Below are positions 1-11,780 of a DNA stretch of 64,000 nucleotides, piece after piece. Both the position numbers and the translations under genes were made by a program. Position 1 is the first letter of the stretch, and each line of letters begins with the position of its first letter. The notes under the pieces are model-generated. The model made no database searches. It was not told where the DNA came from and worked only from the letters and a program-made list of their open reading frames with translations. This stretch comes from Isoetes taiwanensis (Eukaryota > Streptophyta > Lycopodiopsida > Isoetales > Isoetaceae). The stretch spans positions 9,121,798 to 9,185,797 of the forward strand of contig JAJEKV010000053.1 of assembly GCA_021234155.1 (NCBI GenBank). The letters are read 5' to 3'.

Positions 1-390
1 ACCTGGAGCAATGCTACAAATGGCGTCTGCATAGTCCTCCAAGCTTTCGCCTTGGATCTCTGAATGGTGAAGGAATACTCGCTCTTCTTTTGAAGCGACA
101 ACAAGCTTAACGGCAGCATATCAGGGTTTCCCCATTATGGAAAATCGGCATTCATAGCATGAACCAGAGCATTCAAAGCAGTTCCTTCTTATGGTCGTAG
201 TCTACAAAGACCTGGACTTCCGGAAATCCATCTGGAACCAAATATATCCGTTTTCCAGGCTTACTGCCTTAGCCATCAGCTGCAACATTTACTGGCACCA
301 ACAAAATAGGTCTGGGCATTTTCGCATCCAAGTTAAATGCATCCTTTATTTTTCTGCTGATAGAAAAGGCAATGGACTGGTAAACCCTAG
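1..390 (-). pseudogene. Coding-like fragment inside the duplicated block, copy 1
   Basis: On the minus strand several peptide-like stretches follow one another in different frames. One contains PRPILLVPVNV, the next VPDGFPEVQVFVDYDHKK, then LNALVHAMNADF, then a stretch ending EDYADAICSIAPG near base 1. They are separated by an in-frame stop and frame changes, so no continuous product can be made. The same pieces recur in copy 2 at 2877-3265. I do not recognise the protein family. It looks like a decayed exon or processed fragment of a host gene duplicated with its surroundings. Confidence that it was once coding is moderate. Confidence 0.35.
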
Positions 391-1035
391 AGCTTCACGG
401 CATGCACTAGAATCAGACTTGCCATTGCAAACTTTTTGAAACAAAGCGGATCCGGGCTGGTTCTTTTTCACAAAGCGGATCCGGGCCCGGTTTGCTTGTC
501 GCACTTTAAGCTCAAAACTAGGGCATCCTAAAAATTTCATATGGTCATAAATTCGGTCTTGCGAGATGTAAATCTTTACTCAAGCAGAATATTCAATAAA
601 AGGTATAGATACCTTATTATGTTGCACACCGGACTTAAACAACTATAGGGTATCTTATTTTCCATCAATTCACATACAAGTTATACTTACATAGTGCATC
701 AAATGTAACAGGTCTTATATCAAACTGACCCAAATGAAGAATTGCACCAAAGTTCAAATGCTGGAAAACATACCATGGGTAGACTAGCTAAGATCTCTTA
801 GATATAGAATTAATTATCTCTTTCAGATATACCTTTTTAAGTGCCGATTGCCTTTGAGCAACTAACCCAGAGCAACTAACCCAGACATACGACACTGAGT
901 GCATGGGATAGTCTTTAGCCATGCTCATACATAACAATATCTGAGGTAAATCATTTGATTAAATGCACCCAATAGTGAATATCAATAATTTGCATAGCCA
1001 ACATAATTATCGTATTTGCATTAATAAAAAAAACC
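1..1035. repeat. Duplicated block, copy 1 (uninterrupted)
   Basis: This block is nearly identical to 2877-3585 joined to 7010-7340. The left limit of the duplication cannot be seen because the window starts inside it. Similarity ends at an A-run near 1025-1035, after which the two copies diverge. This copy has no insertion at 715-725, so it records the empty site for the elements inserted in copy 2. Small indels and substitutions between the copies, for example near 284-315, show that the duplication is not recent. Confidence 0.9.
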
Positions 1036-2876
1036 CTACCACCTACCGTGGAATGAGGGTAAACACACCTTGATAGTATCAATCTGTGACCATGGGGAGA
1101 GCTAACCCCCACTGCCACAGCAGGGGTTAAGCCTCATCCCATAATTTAAAGCAGAAGGAGATTCTAGATTTAGAACATACCTTGTTAATGGAGTTTTTGG
1201 AAACTAGAGCACCAACTAGAGCACACTTGTCTTTGTTGTGTCTTTATCATATTGACATAATTATATAGCCAAGCGGCATATGTAAAGTAAACAACTATAG
1301 AGCCAAGCGGCATCGGTATAGTGTCAAGCCTCATGGCCAATCTCATCTTGGTTGCATTTTGCAGATTTCCATAGTATCCTCAGTAGGTGGTATAACCTCA
1401 TACTCTTCCTCATCACATCGTCTGCCTAAAAAATAATATCTAACCTAAAAGTAACTCGCAAAATCAATATGTTGTCTACTAGAAATATCAATGCAATCAG
1501 CCATATATTTACGTTTCCTAAGTTGCGGACTTAGGGCGGCTTAAATGCTCATACAACTAGCCAATAGGTAGAGGACAACACCGGATATCTCGGTGTGATG
1601 AAGTGTCTAAAAAAACCCGGCTGAACTAGTAAACCTAGACCCGGACATCCGCCTCGGTCAATCCCTTGGCGAGATTATCACCCCGATACTAGACCCGAGC
1701 ATCTCTAGATCAGTGTCCTTTTACCCATTTTTACTTGTTCATTCCTGTATGCTTCAGCCAATATAGCATTTTTTCATCCATAAAGTAACAGTAGAATCAT
1801 AATATTTCAACAAAAGTACTATTCTTATCATTAATGTCTTGTCAATATTTAAACAATTCAGCATGTATTGATCATAAATCATTGCAAGAAGTATTTATCC
1901 AGTAAGCATCATGTTGTTTCAATATCTGGAGACTAATGTAGCAGATATTATTTTAATTACAAGCCTGATCTTTTCTAGTCACAGACTATTGCTAGAAAGC
2001 AAAGCTAAAATGATAATATTCTAAAAAAACCGTTTATGTGATGCCTTTGCCAATGTAAACTTCTTAGTGACAAACTTCAGCAACAAAATGAGCAAGATCT
2101 CCATCATTCTTCCAGCCAAATCCAACTACAAAAGCAAAGGGAACAATGGGAAGAAAATCCCGTACCTGCAGCCAATCAGTACCCTGTTAGCGTAAAAACG
2201 GTATCAGGGCAAGGGCCAAAAGGTACATTGGGATTTTCAGCTCTTCGCTGATTACCCATTGTGCCTTTTGCCCTGCCAGTTAGAAAAAGCTAAAAGAATG
2301 AAGGGAGAAACAAGCAACTGCCTAGACTCGTCCAATAAAAAATACAATGTCAAATTGACTTAGCTAAATTCTATGCCATTTCAGAAATATTTATGCATTT
2401 GCCTATTAAATGATGCCATCATGAGTATATAGGCCATCGTATCAGCTTATATCAATCTATCCAGATTTTTGAGTCAAGTCCCTATGCACAAACCTGTTCG
2501 TAAAGATTACGCTTGCCTAGAGCAATGATGTCCATAAGAATTATGTAAGTAAAGGGTATTTTGCTGTAAGCTCATGTCATAAGGACTTGGAAACAATTTA
2601 ACCTTAGAAATTCAGCTTGTAACATACTGCTGTAAGTATAGAACCGAAGAAATAAAAGTATTATGGACCCATTTCAAGTATAGAATCCAGTAACAGCTTG
2701 CTACAATTTTATCTAACAAGTATAGCAGTAAGAAACTGGAAGGCTTTATTTAGCAAATCAAATACATTCTCTGTATACATCTAGAAGAATGAATCCAAAA
2801 ATATTTTATAAAAAAACCTGAATGATTCTGAAAGTTGTGAATGACTTGGGCAGTTGCAAGTCTTCCATGCATTTCG
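1036..2876. other. AT-rich non-coding stretch
   Basis: No convincing reading frame, RNA gene or element terminus is visible. The sequence is AT-rich with scattered A and T runs. Confidence 0.5.
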
Positions 2877-3265
2877 ACCTGGAGCAATGCTACAAATGGC
2901 GTCTGCATAGTCCTCCAAGCTTTCGCCTTGGATCTCTGAATGGTGAAGGAATACTCGCTCTTCTTTTGAAGCGACAACAAGCTTAACGGCAGCATATCAG
3001 GGTTTCCCCATTATGGAAAATCGGCATTCATAGCATGAACCAGAGCATTCAAAGCAGTTCCTTCTTATGGTCGTAGTCTACAAAGACCTGGACTTCCGGA
3101 AATCCATCTGGAACCAAATATATCCGTTTTCCAGGCTTACTGCCTTAGCCATCACAACATTTATTGGCACCAACAAAATAGGTGCAGGCATTTTAGCATC
3201 CAAGTTAAATGCATCCTTTATTTTTCTGCTGATAGAAAAGGCAATGGACTGGTAAACCCTAGAGC
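2877..3265 (-). pseudogene. Coding-like fragment inside the duplicated block, copy 2
   Basis: This is the second copy of the fragment at 1-390. It shows the same order of peptide-like stretches on the minus strand, including APILLVPINV, FPEVQVFVDYDHKK and EDYADAICSIAPG, again in incompatible frames. Several substitutions differ from copy 1. The family is not recognised. Confidence 0.35.
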
Positions 3266-3773
3266 TTCACGGCATGCACTAGAATCAGACTTGCCATTGC
3301 AAACTTTTTGAAACAAAGCGGATCCGGGCCGGTTCTTTTCACAAAGCGGATCCGGAACTGGTTGCTTGCTGCACTTTCGCTCAAAACTAGGGCATCCGGA
3401 AAAATTTCATATGGTCATAAATTCAGTGCGCAGATGTAAATCTTTCTGCAGAATATTCAATAAAAGGTATAGATACCTTATTATGTTGCACACCGGACTT
3501 AAACAACTATAGGGTATCTTATTTTCCATCAATTCACATACAAGTTATACTTACATAGTGCATCAAATGTAACAGGTCTTATATCGTAAAGGAATGTTGG
3601 GCTGCCTTCTGCTCCCGTATCCAATCCCCTTGTGACACGTGGCAGAGATTCTAACCCGGGAATTACACTAAACTTTTTTTTTATTGCAAGTTATTGTGTT
3701 ATCGAAGTCAATTTTTTAGTGCAAGTTATTTTTAACTGCAAGTTTATCTTCAAAGTATTCTAAGACTATCCAG

Positions 3774-3895
3774 AATGAAGAGTAAAATTATCAGAATAGC
3801 ACAGTAAAATTATCAGAATGAACAGTAAAGTTATGAGAATGAAGAGTAAAATTATCCAGAAAGAAGAGTAAAATTATCAGTGACACAGTAAAATC
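3774..3895. repeat. Subterminal tandem repeats of the YR-carrying element
   Basis: About five imperfect copies of a unit containing GAGTAAAATTATCAGAAT occur in tandem, some with CACAGTAAAATTATCAG. They lie just inside the left terminus. Subterminal repeats often bind a transposase, but no such role can be shown here. Confidence 0.7.
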
Positions 3896-3990
3896 ACTTC
3901 AGTTCAAAATTCCCATTCATTGAAAAAGTTGTCAATTGAAAAAGCAAAAACATGGAAAATCCAGTAAGAGGCCCTTGCCCTCTTAACAGA

Positions 3991-4020
3991 GAAAGTAGAG
4001 TAGCGAAACTTTGCCTTATC
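3991..4020. repeat. Partial Tourist-like MITE end
   Basis: AAGTAGAGTAGCGAAACTTTG followed by CCTTATCC matches the right end of the MITE at 6903-7006, including the TTA that follows it. No left end is seen, so this is a truncated second copy or a shared terminal motif. Confidence 0.5.
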
Positions 4021-4025
4021 CAAAT

Positions 4026-4220
4026 TTACTTCATACTTGATCTAGCTGCAATATTTTTCACGAATTCTGACAGATCGATGTTGCTTCCTCCAGGTACAAT
4101 GATGCAGTTATGAAATGTTCCTCCTGAAAAGCTAGTATTGCCAACTTCCACTGATAAGTTGAAGGCCTTCCTCAATCTCACATCTTTTCCTCGCAATTTC
4201 TTCAAGAGAAATATTGTCAA
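4026..4220 (-). other. Possible alternative last exon of the recombinase gene
   Basis: Downstream of the apparent stop at 4281-4283 is an open minus-strand stretch whose peptide contains FSGGTFHNCIIV. Recombinase-like proteins of this group often end in a short beta-rich tail with a pattern like this, from memory. It could be a skipped or alternative terminal exon. No clean splice junction decides it. Confidence 0.25.
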
Positions 4221-4280
4221 GAAAGGATCATCTAAATCGGAACCACGTGTGTTAAATAATGGGATTCCAAAGCGGCAACT

Positions 4281-6347
4281 TCACGGTGGTTGACTCTCAA
4301 CAGCAGCAGAATCTTCAGTTGCAACATCAGGAACTAATTTCATATTACCTACAAGAAAAACACAATCATCTATTAAACTACTATTGGATAATTTATAAAT
4401 CCTAAAAACAACTAATTATAATTACTAACCTGCTGAAGAATCAACATTCTGAGGCACCTCGATGACAGAAAAAGTACCTGTATTCTGCTGTTCATCATAG
4501 GCCCTTAACTCACTCTCATATACCTGATCAAACATCCTGCGTGTGCCATCGTCATTGAAAGGCTTCCCGATTATTGACATTGCAGCCTTAGCCTTCAAAT
4601 CTTTAGTTTTATCATACCTATAATTGAAGCCAAATATAAGAATTAACACTAGAATAATTAAAGATAACAAAGGCAACACTACTTACCGCTTGTATGCTCC
4701 AGTAGTCCTGTGGCCTGTCACATCCATTCCAACTTCCACAGGAACATTCGCCCTTGCTAGCCTACTAACAACTGATGTCCTTCCAGATTTACCAGAAAAT
4801 TTACCTTCAACGCCTATTGTCTTCATCATATATTTCATCCAAGATCCTAACACTTTTGCGCTCACTCTATGCTTCTTGTTGTACCAGACCTGCAACACAC
4901 GAGTTTAAGTACTGCAAATTAAATATAAAAAAACAAAAACAAAAAATTGAAAAAATACTTACATGTGATTTTGGTGAATTAATGCACTGCATGAATATGA
5001 ACCATGGTGCATTTTCATCTTCAGGTTTAGGTAAATGTCGAACAAGACATTTAAATGTCAGCACCACATCATCCTCAAAACATCGAACAGGTTGCCTGAA
5101 TGACTCTTCCTGATACTTCTCCATTGTCACACGATGATTCTTGCTCATTCTCTCACTATATTCTAAACACTCCTTAGCATCAACTACCACAACTACAAAA
5201 TCAGTCACAACAAGCTGATACAACTCATCTCTCCCTCTAATAGCAAACCTTGACACGCAGTAGTACATAAACCTTCGCTGAAGACCCCTGTTGCTAAAAA
5301 TAGAATGGTCCATATCAGACAAAAGAGCTTGCTCTGTACTGTAGCTTATCTCATCAACCTTCTTACGCTTGCCACAAACACCAGGAGTTAATCTAGATCT
5401 TCTCATACTAGCAATACAAGCCTTTCTGGCATTAGCAAATATTGGACTCTTCTTGATCTCAAATGGTATCTCCTGAATACCAGTATGCCCTATTCTTACT
5501 TCCTGTTCTCTCCTGATGATAGCTCCAAACTTTCTGAAGATATCTTGCAGCCTACCACAAACGACAAAAACAGGTTACTATCGAATGAAGTATTAAAATA
5601 AAAAAACTAAACTAAAGTTCTACTTACGTTTTCATAGGGTAAAGAGATCCATTAAGCTTGCAAACTTGAAGCATAAACTGCTCCAACATTCGAGCAAACT
5701 CCATCAGATCCAATTCCTCTATTCTTTTCTCAATTGAAATCCCTTTCTTCACTCTCCAGTGATCAAATCTGGATCGAGCCCATTCTATCTTATCTATTTT
5801 TTGTACCAAAGAGAATTAACTTCCTTCACTAACTCATCATCAAGCTCTAGGAAAGGCACTTCTTTTCCAGATCCACTACTAATTTCAGAAACATTTTCAG
5901 ATACATTTTCTTTGTTACACTCTGTTCCAAAAAACCCTGGCATCTTTTCAACATCACGTAAGTACTCCTCAATCTCCCCATCCCCAAACTCTTTCAGAAG
6001 CTCTGTCTCAAAATCAACCTCACATTCTGTATTATCCAAGAAAGTAGAATGATCTGCACCTCCAATCTCTTGAGTGATGTTCAAGATGAAGCAAGGTGCG
6101 TCTATCTCAGCCATAGTAGACTGAGAAAGCATAAAACCTTCAAGAAAAATAAGTACAGACACTAAATAGTACACCAAAGCTCCAGTAGACGACATTACAA
6201 CCTTCGAACTCACTGCCGAAGCGTCAACAACCTGGAAAAGACAAATAAAAAGGTTAGATATGAAAGATTAACCGAAAACAGAGATAAAAACACACTTTAA
6301 TTTACCTGATCCTTCTGCATGTTACTCCCAGTCGCATTATCCGCCAT
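4281..6347 (-). pseudogene. Tyrosine recombinase (DUF3504/Crypton-like), six exons, one frameshift
   Basis: Exons can be placed from splice signals at 6347-6306, 6231-5628, 5551-4963, 4889-4687, 4617-4430 and 4348-4281. All introns are GT-AG. Joined, they give about 563 codons if a 2-bp excess at a TCTCT run near 5805 is allowed for, so the gene as read is frameshifted there. The protein has an acidic N-terminal half and then a catalytic domain like the tyrosine recombinases of Cryptons and the ZMYM2/QRICH1/KIAA1958 family. It shows the box I arginine in FAIRGRDEL, a box II GKSGR in which lysine stands where histidine is usual, and TGHRTTGAYKRY. The catalytic tyrosine, nine residues after the histidine, is the first complete codon after intron 4. 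Family membership rests on these motifs and their spacing. The role would be DNA strand exchange in element movement. Confidence 0.75.
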
Positions 6348-6439
6348 TATCTGCCAAAAATCGACACAACAATTAGATAACATTAAAAAAATCAACCTAA
6401 AACTCTAAAAATTACCTGAAACAGAGAAAGTCGACTAAA

Positions 6440-6667
6440 GACTCGCCAAGAACACTCCAAAATCAAGGCGCTTTGCGTAAAAACACTTTCGGAATCAAAG
6501 GCCGCTACCACAAATCCAAGACGCTGCTCCAAAACTTCACAAAATCACGAAAGACTTCGCCAAGAACACTCCAAAATCAAGGCGCTTGGCGTAAAAACAC
6601 TCAAGAATCGGGCGCTGCTACCAGAAATCAAGAGAATGCTCCAAAACTTCAAAAAATCACCAAAAAC
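6440..6667. repeat. Two-unit tandem repeat near the right end of the YR-carrying element
   Basis: A unit of about 115 bp beginning TCGCCAAGAACACTCC and containing AAAATCAAGGCGCT is present twice, at about 6440-6554 and 6555-6667. It lies upstream of the recombinase start codon, so it could also hold promoter sequence. Confidence 0.7.
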
Positions 6668-6902
6668 GGAGGCGCTGCAAGGAAAAACGAAGGCGCTGCA
6701 ATGCTAAAGCCTTCCTAAACGGGAAAAAGATGCATGCAGAGCTTAAAAGCTCGCCAAACATGCGAGCGCCACAGCGATCGGCTCGCCGGAAGCAAAAAGA
6801 GAGGAAGAAAAAAATGAACTCCAAAGCTTCGTAAAAGAGTCCGCTGACGTGGCGGACAAAAGGCTGACGTGGCAGAAGGCAGCCCAACATCCCTTTACGT
6901 TA

Positions 6903-7006
6903 GGGCAAAGTTTCGCTACTCTACTTTCTGGGTTGTCAAGTGGGCCTCGTGGCGACGTAGGCGTCGCCCCTTCCAACCCCGTCAAGTAGAGTAGCGAAAC
7001 TTTCCC
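6903..7006. mobile_element. Tourist-like (PIF/Harbinger) MITE, 104 bp
   Basis: The TIR GGGCAAAGTTTCGCTACTC on the left matches the inverted right end with a 1-nt indel. Both sides are flanked by TTA (6900-6902 and 7007-7009), the usual target duplication of PIF/Harbinger elements. It sits four bases outside the YR-carrying element, so it probably inserted beside it later. Confidence 0.7.
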
Positions 7007-7306
7007 TTATCCAAACTGACCCAAATGAAGAATTGCACCAAAGTTCAAATGCTGGAAAACATACCATGGGTAGACTAGCTAAGATCTCTTAGATATAGAA
7101 TTATCTCTTTCAGATATACCTTTTTAAGTGCCGATTGCCTTTGAGCAACTAACCCAGAGCAACTAACCCAGACATACGACACTGAGTGCATGGGATAGTC
7201 TTTAGCCATTCTCATACATAACAATATCTGAGCTAAATCATTTGATTAAATGCACCCAATAGTGAAAATCAATAATTTGCATAGCCAACATAATTATCGT
7301 ATTTGC

Positions 7307-7340
<34 letters not shown>

Positions 7341-8388
7341 CTGTTTACAGACCAGTATTTCGAAATCCAAATCCCTCCAATCCACAACATAAATACAGTG
7401 TGAATCGGGGGATTGAAAACTCCAGAGCCATAACATGACAGGGCCGGCAGGCAGTTTAAGAGAATTTGCAAGCTTGCCTCTAAGAAATTGTGTGGAGAGC
7501 TCTAGAGTGTTTTAAAATAAGAATAAAAATAAAATGGATATTCTAAGTGTGAAGCAAACACCTTGGTTTTGGTTTGGGTCAGCATCAAATTCTTATATAG
7601 GTACACTGCTCCAGAGAAAAAAATTGCATAACGTTAGTCGGATATCTACTCCTACTTTTTTTGGTTGAAAAAAAAAGCAACCCACGGCCTGAAGCCTTGA
7701 GTTGACATTCACCACAATTGGGCAATTTTTGCCATGGACGTGGCAGAAGCTAAAAATTGAGAAATAGAGCAGAAGATCAAAATTGAGGAATAGAATAGAC
7801 TTTTGTTGATTGGATAGAACAAAATTGTGCACGGTCGTAGACTTGGAGGGGATGATTGGAGGGGCAAATCCGGAATCACCTATATTCCAAATCCGGCATC
7901 ATCTAGAATATGATAGCATTCACAAAAGAATTCAGAATTCAATTCAGAAGAGGCTATTTTCCAAATCAGACATTTTTGAAAAGACCTGGTTAGAAAGAAG
8001 AAGACTGCACTGTCTTCAAAAAGTTCGAAGCCCCAACCAAAATGAAGTTTCAAGTTGTTCTAGCAAAAAAGAACTTCAAGTTGCAAGCTTCGAAACCTCT
8101 CAAAAAACCTCCCCAAAGCAATACCGTTAAAGAATTTGTAAATCGATGCACATGAAGATTTGCTTTTGAGTTGTGAAGCAAACATGTAGCTAGATCGATA
8201 GCTCAAATTGCCAGAAGAATCGACTGCTTCAGAGGCGAACACTCTTTTTTTATGAAAAAAAGCAATATGGAATGGAAATACAAAAGGGCCTAGGAAAAAG
8301 AAGGGAATAAATCTGGCCATAAACATTAAATTTATGTTGATTATGACGAGCTGCTATCATAGATCAAAAAATCCTAAATCTATAATAA
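7341..8388. other. Non-coding stretch
   Basis: Only short, low-quality reading frames occur. No gene or element terminus is recognised before the Helitron end at 8389. Confidence 0.45.
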
Positions 8389-8416
8389 CTAGTAACGGTG
8401 CCCGGCGTTGCCGGGC
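8389..8416 (-). mobile_element. Helitron 3' terminus
   Basis: Read on the minus strand, a perfect hairpin (GCCCGGC, loop AAC, GCCGGGC at 8416-8400) is followed by seven bases and then CTAG at 8392-8389, with a T beyond. A GC-rich hairpin a few bases before CTRR, inserted next to T, is the Helitron 3' signature. The element would extend to higher coordinates. I could not identify its 5' TC end or any RepHel coding sequence. Confidence 0.6.
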
Positions 8417-9490
8417 TCTAGCAACTATTTATAAGAAAATATAAAATGTCTTGTAAGTTGGAAAAGAGGCAAGAGAAGATAGGAGAAAGAAGATAATATA
8501 GATAAGGAAATTTGAGCTGTAGGAAATTACCATAAGCAAATGAACCCTAGCAATATATGGCATACATAGAGGCATATGCACGTATATGGAGTTATCATAT
8601 ATAGGGTGTATGTCTACTAAAGTAAAATGTAAATATAGCTAGATATAGGGTTGACATACATTTCAAAACGTACATATGTTGTTGCAACACATAATTCTCA
8701 GTACTAAAAGGAACTAAGATGATGTTACAGAAGATGTACAATATTTGTAGATAATCACCCATTGGTGCAACAAAACAATGGTAGTGTCGCATGTAAAATG
8801 AAGGTAAGGCAAATAGATAGTATGTAATATGGGTATGACAAAATCTTGTTTCCTCATCAAAAGATGGATAGACAAAGAAAGCATATGATTCCCTATAGCA
8901 ATTGTAAATAATTAATGATTTATTGTGCTCGTTGCAATAGGAAATGTATATTGTTGCTTTCTATTACTATTCATGCCATTAATACAAAAAGATTTGGCAA
9001 TGAACGTTCTTCTGATGGTTCATATATGTCTCTTGAATTTTTAGCACTCATATATGTCTCTTCAAGTATTTAGTACCTAATTGCTGTTTTGGACTCTTAA
9101 AGCTGTTGGAATATTGATACATAGGGCACTAAAAGAAAGCCTTACTTCTAAATGAATAGGTAGCAGGCCTTTGTAAGATCTCGGTTGTAACTTGCAAGCA
9201 TGGGTCGTGATTTGCATGTGATGGTCAACATTATGCAATTATATATTTAAACTTTAAAATGTGCTTTTAAGATGATATGATATAAAGGATGGACTCAAGT
9301 GTTGTGATTGAGTACGAACATGTTTATAGTCATTTGTTATGATACTTAGTTTAAGGAAGAGATTATAGGATGTCTCATGTTCATTTGTTTATCATACAGA
9401 ATTTTTCGTAGGGATAAGATGATAGATAGTGAGATAAAAGATATAATTAAGTCTTTTGATTGAGTACAAATATGTGTATGGTCATGTATC

Positions 9491-9552
9491 CGCTTTTATC
9501 ATCTCTACTATCACATTTAGTCGCTTTTATCATCTCTACTATCACATTTAGT
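9491..9552. repeat. 31-bp tandem repeat, two units
   Basis: CGCTTTTATCATCTCTACTA followed by TCACATTTAGT occurs twice back to back without a mismatch. Confidence 0.85.
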
Positions 9553-11780
9553 TTGAGGTGATGACATGAGGTGGATGTATCTTGAGGCAATGATAGCAGA
9601 TAAATCTTAGATTGGAGAGGTTTATAAATCTTTAGATCAAATGCAAAGAATTTTTTTTTTCTTGAGAGGGTGGAGGAGTTTGTTGCTAGTGCAGGGCTTA
9701 TGCATTGAGCACTGCTCAATAACATATGGATTAAAAGATTTTTTTAATGTCAGCAATTGCTTCGCAACAAATATAGAAAATGAGGAGCAACTGGACATAA
9801 TGTGCTTTCATTCTATTTGTAAACATCTATTCCGATTTTTCAAGCATGCCTTGCATGATAGTAAATAGATGCAAGGCTTACATTATATATAATTAATGAT
9901 AAAATATATGCCATGTGATTGCTGTCATGTATAAATGATCAAGATCGATCAATATCCAACCAAATTCAAAAAATATCTCAAGTACATCGATGTAAATGAA
10001 GCGTAGAACCTGCCAGTTCAACAAAGGGAAGAAAACAATCGCATTCAATATAATAGCTAAGAGCATTGCCACTTGTTGAAAAGAATAAATGTTAACAAAA
10101 GCAAATCGCATCGAATATCCTAGCTCGAGCATTGCCCCTTGTCTGGATAACTGAATTGCTAGAATCAGATGTATGCATCATCATAATGGCGCCAAAAGTC
10201 ATTACTTGGATAATGTATTGGCATTGGCTTTAATCGAATAAAAAAACAACACAGATACTGGAACTAAGCAAACACAAATCCTGCAGAACCTTGCATATCA
10301 AAGTCCATTCTTGCGCAAACACAATGTCTCAAATGCCATGGCAAAATGATAACAATTTACAGAAGGCAAAATGCAAAGCATTGATTGGAGAATTTCTAGA
10401 AAATGGCCAGAATGGGATGCAAAGTACTTGACATGCTTTTTCTAATAGACACTTGTTGCACTTTGCTCTTGATCCTAGATTGTGTAGTGGATATCTGTTG
10501 GCACTGTAAAGAGCCTTTTAGATCATTAGTATAGTATAACCTTCGCCTTGACATGGTGGCCTCCAACTTGAATGAGAAACATATACTAAATTATGTGTAT
10601 CTATTTATATGGCTTGGACTATACTTCAAATGACCTAGTGGAACATGGAATTTCATTCTTCTTGAATCAAACGTAGGCGAACAACCAAGTTGCCAATCCG
10701 TATTTCTGAAAGCAGCAAATTGTCATGTGGTCGTCACATAAATGCTACATTCGTCGCATCTTCTTCATGTCTTCTAGTTTAGCTTCTGCCTCAACATCAA
10801 CCTAAGAAAAATAGAGCACTCAGATATCATTTGTAACCTAAAAGATAATGCCACCTTCAAACTGAATAATACTTTTATAACAACCATGCCATCAGAGGGC
10901 TCGGCAGAGAATGCCATTAAGAATTGAAATACCTATTAACAGTCGCAATGTCTTGAAAACATTTAGAACAGCAAATCAGTTATGCTATGCTGATAGTCCA
11001 CATAATTTTTTAGTATGAGTCCCTAAGCTTCTACATTTGCAGGAACACACAGAATCCAAGGCTTGCAACAAAACTATCAACCTTTTCTTTTTTTGCATCG
11101 TTGCTACGAATCTGCCTTGAACAAGAAGATCTACAAAAAAAGTTAACCTGAAATGAGAACAAATCAATCCAACAACTCCATTCCTCCAAGGAAACACAAG
11201 AACGAAAATTCCACCTACCCTTGGATCACGTGCGGTAACCCACGGGCAGTCGAGGGTTTCAGACGGGAAACCGACAGGTGGCGGTGCTGCTCAGGGTTAA
11301 CGCCCTTTGGCTGAGAAAAACATCAAAAACTAAATCCTGTCCACATTCATTGGTGTTTTTTCCTTTATAATACAAGTGGCCATTCAGTCCTTTTGAAATA
11401 AATAGAAGATGTATAATTGGATGGAATAGTATTGTTTTATATCCAGTTAAAGCTAAAAATCTTTCTACACATGACTGTTCTTAATGCAAATGCAAATTAT
11501 CATAGTTTGGGCCAGAGATTTGCCATGATGTAAAATTCTTTTTAATCGCCACCCTGGTTGTTTGTCCGAAATGGCTAGAAATTTGAATGCACTAAGGATG
11601 GGATGGAGATAGTAGGAAAACTTTAGAATGAAATTTTGAATAGTAAGAACATAGCATGTAACATACGTTTGCTTGGCGGCGCCGCCGCCTGTAGGGTTCC
11701 TGCCAAAAACCCTCTCATACCTGTGGGTTCCCTAGCACGTACCTTTAAATTGTTGCTACGATGCATTGTTAATTGCATAA

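Larger units (their letters stand above)
3586..6898 (-). mobile_element. TIR-flanked element carrying a tyrosine recombinase gene
   Basis: The left end at 3586-3612 and the right end at 6872-6898 form a 27-bp inverted repeat with one mismatch; both begin GTAAAGG and continue ATGTTGGGCTGCC. Comparison with the empty site at 712-725 shows flanks of TTATATC on the left and GTTATCC on the right. This fits an imperfect 7-9 bp target duplication, but not decisively. The only recognisable gene is a six-exon tyrosine recombinase on the minus strand. Subterminal tandem repeats lie at both ends. Crypton elements, the usual carriers of eukaryotic tyrosine recombinases, normally lack TIRs. This may therefore be an unusual YR transposon, or a Mutator- or hAT-like element that captured a YR gene. 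Confidence 0.75.
2877..7340. repeat. Duplicated block, copy 2 (split by insertions)
   Basis: 2877-3585 matches 1-720 and 7010-7340 matches 721-1035. The 3.4 kb between is inserted DNA absent from copy 1. The right end is marked by a run of about 27 A at 7310-7336, where copy 1 has a much shorter A-run. The arrangement shows that the insertion came after the duplication. Confidence 0.9.

Noticed and set aside
7238-7471. Frames with lysine or phenylalanine runs
   Set aside because: They come from the poly(A) run at 7310-7336.
9512-9545. TCTCTACTA as a Helitron 5' end
   Set aside because: The motif matches Helitron 5' ends but is on the plus strand, whereas the 3' terminus at 8389 requires the element on the minus strand. 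It is also inside a 31-bp tandem repeat.
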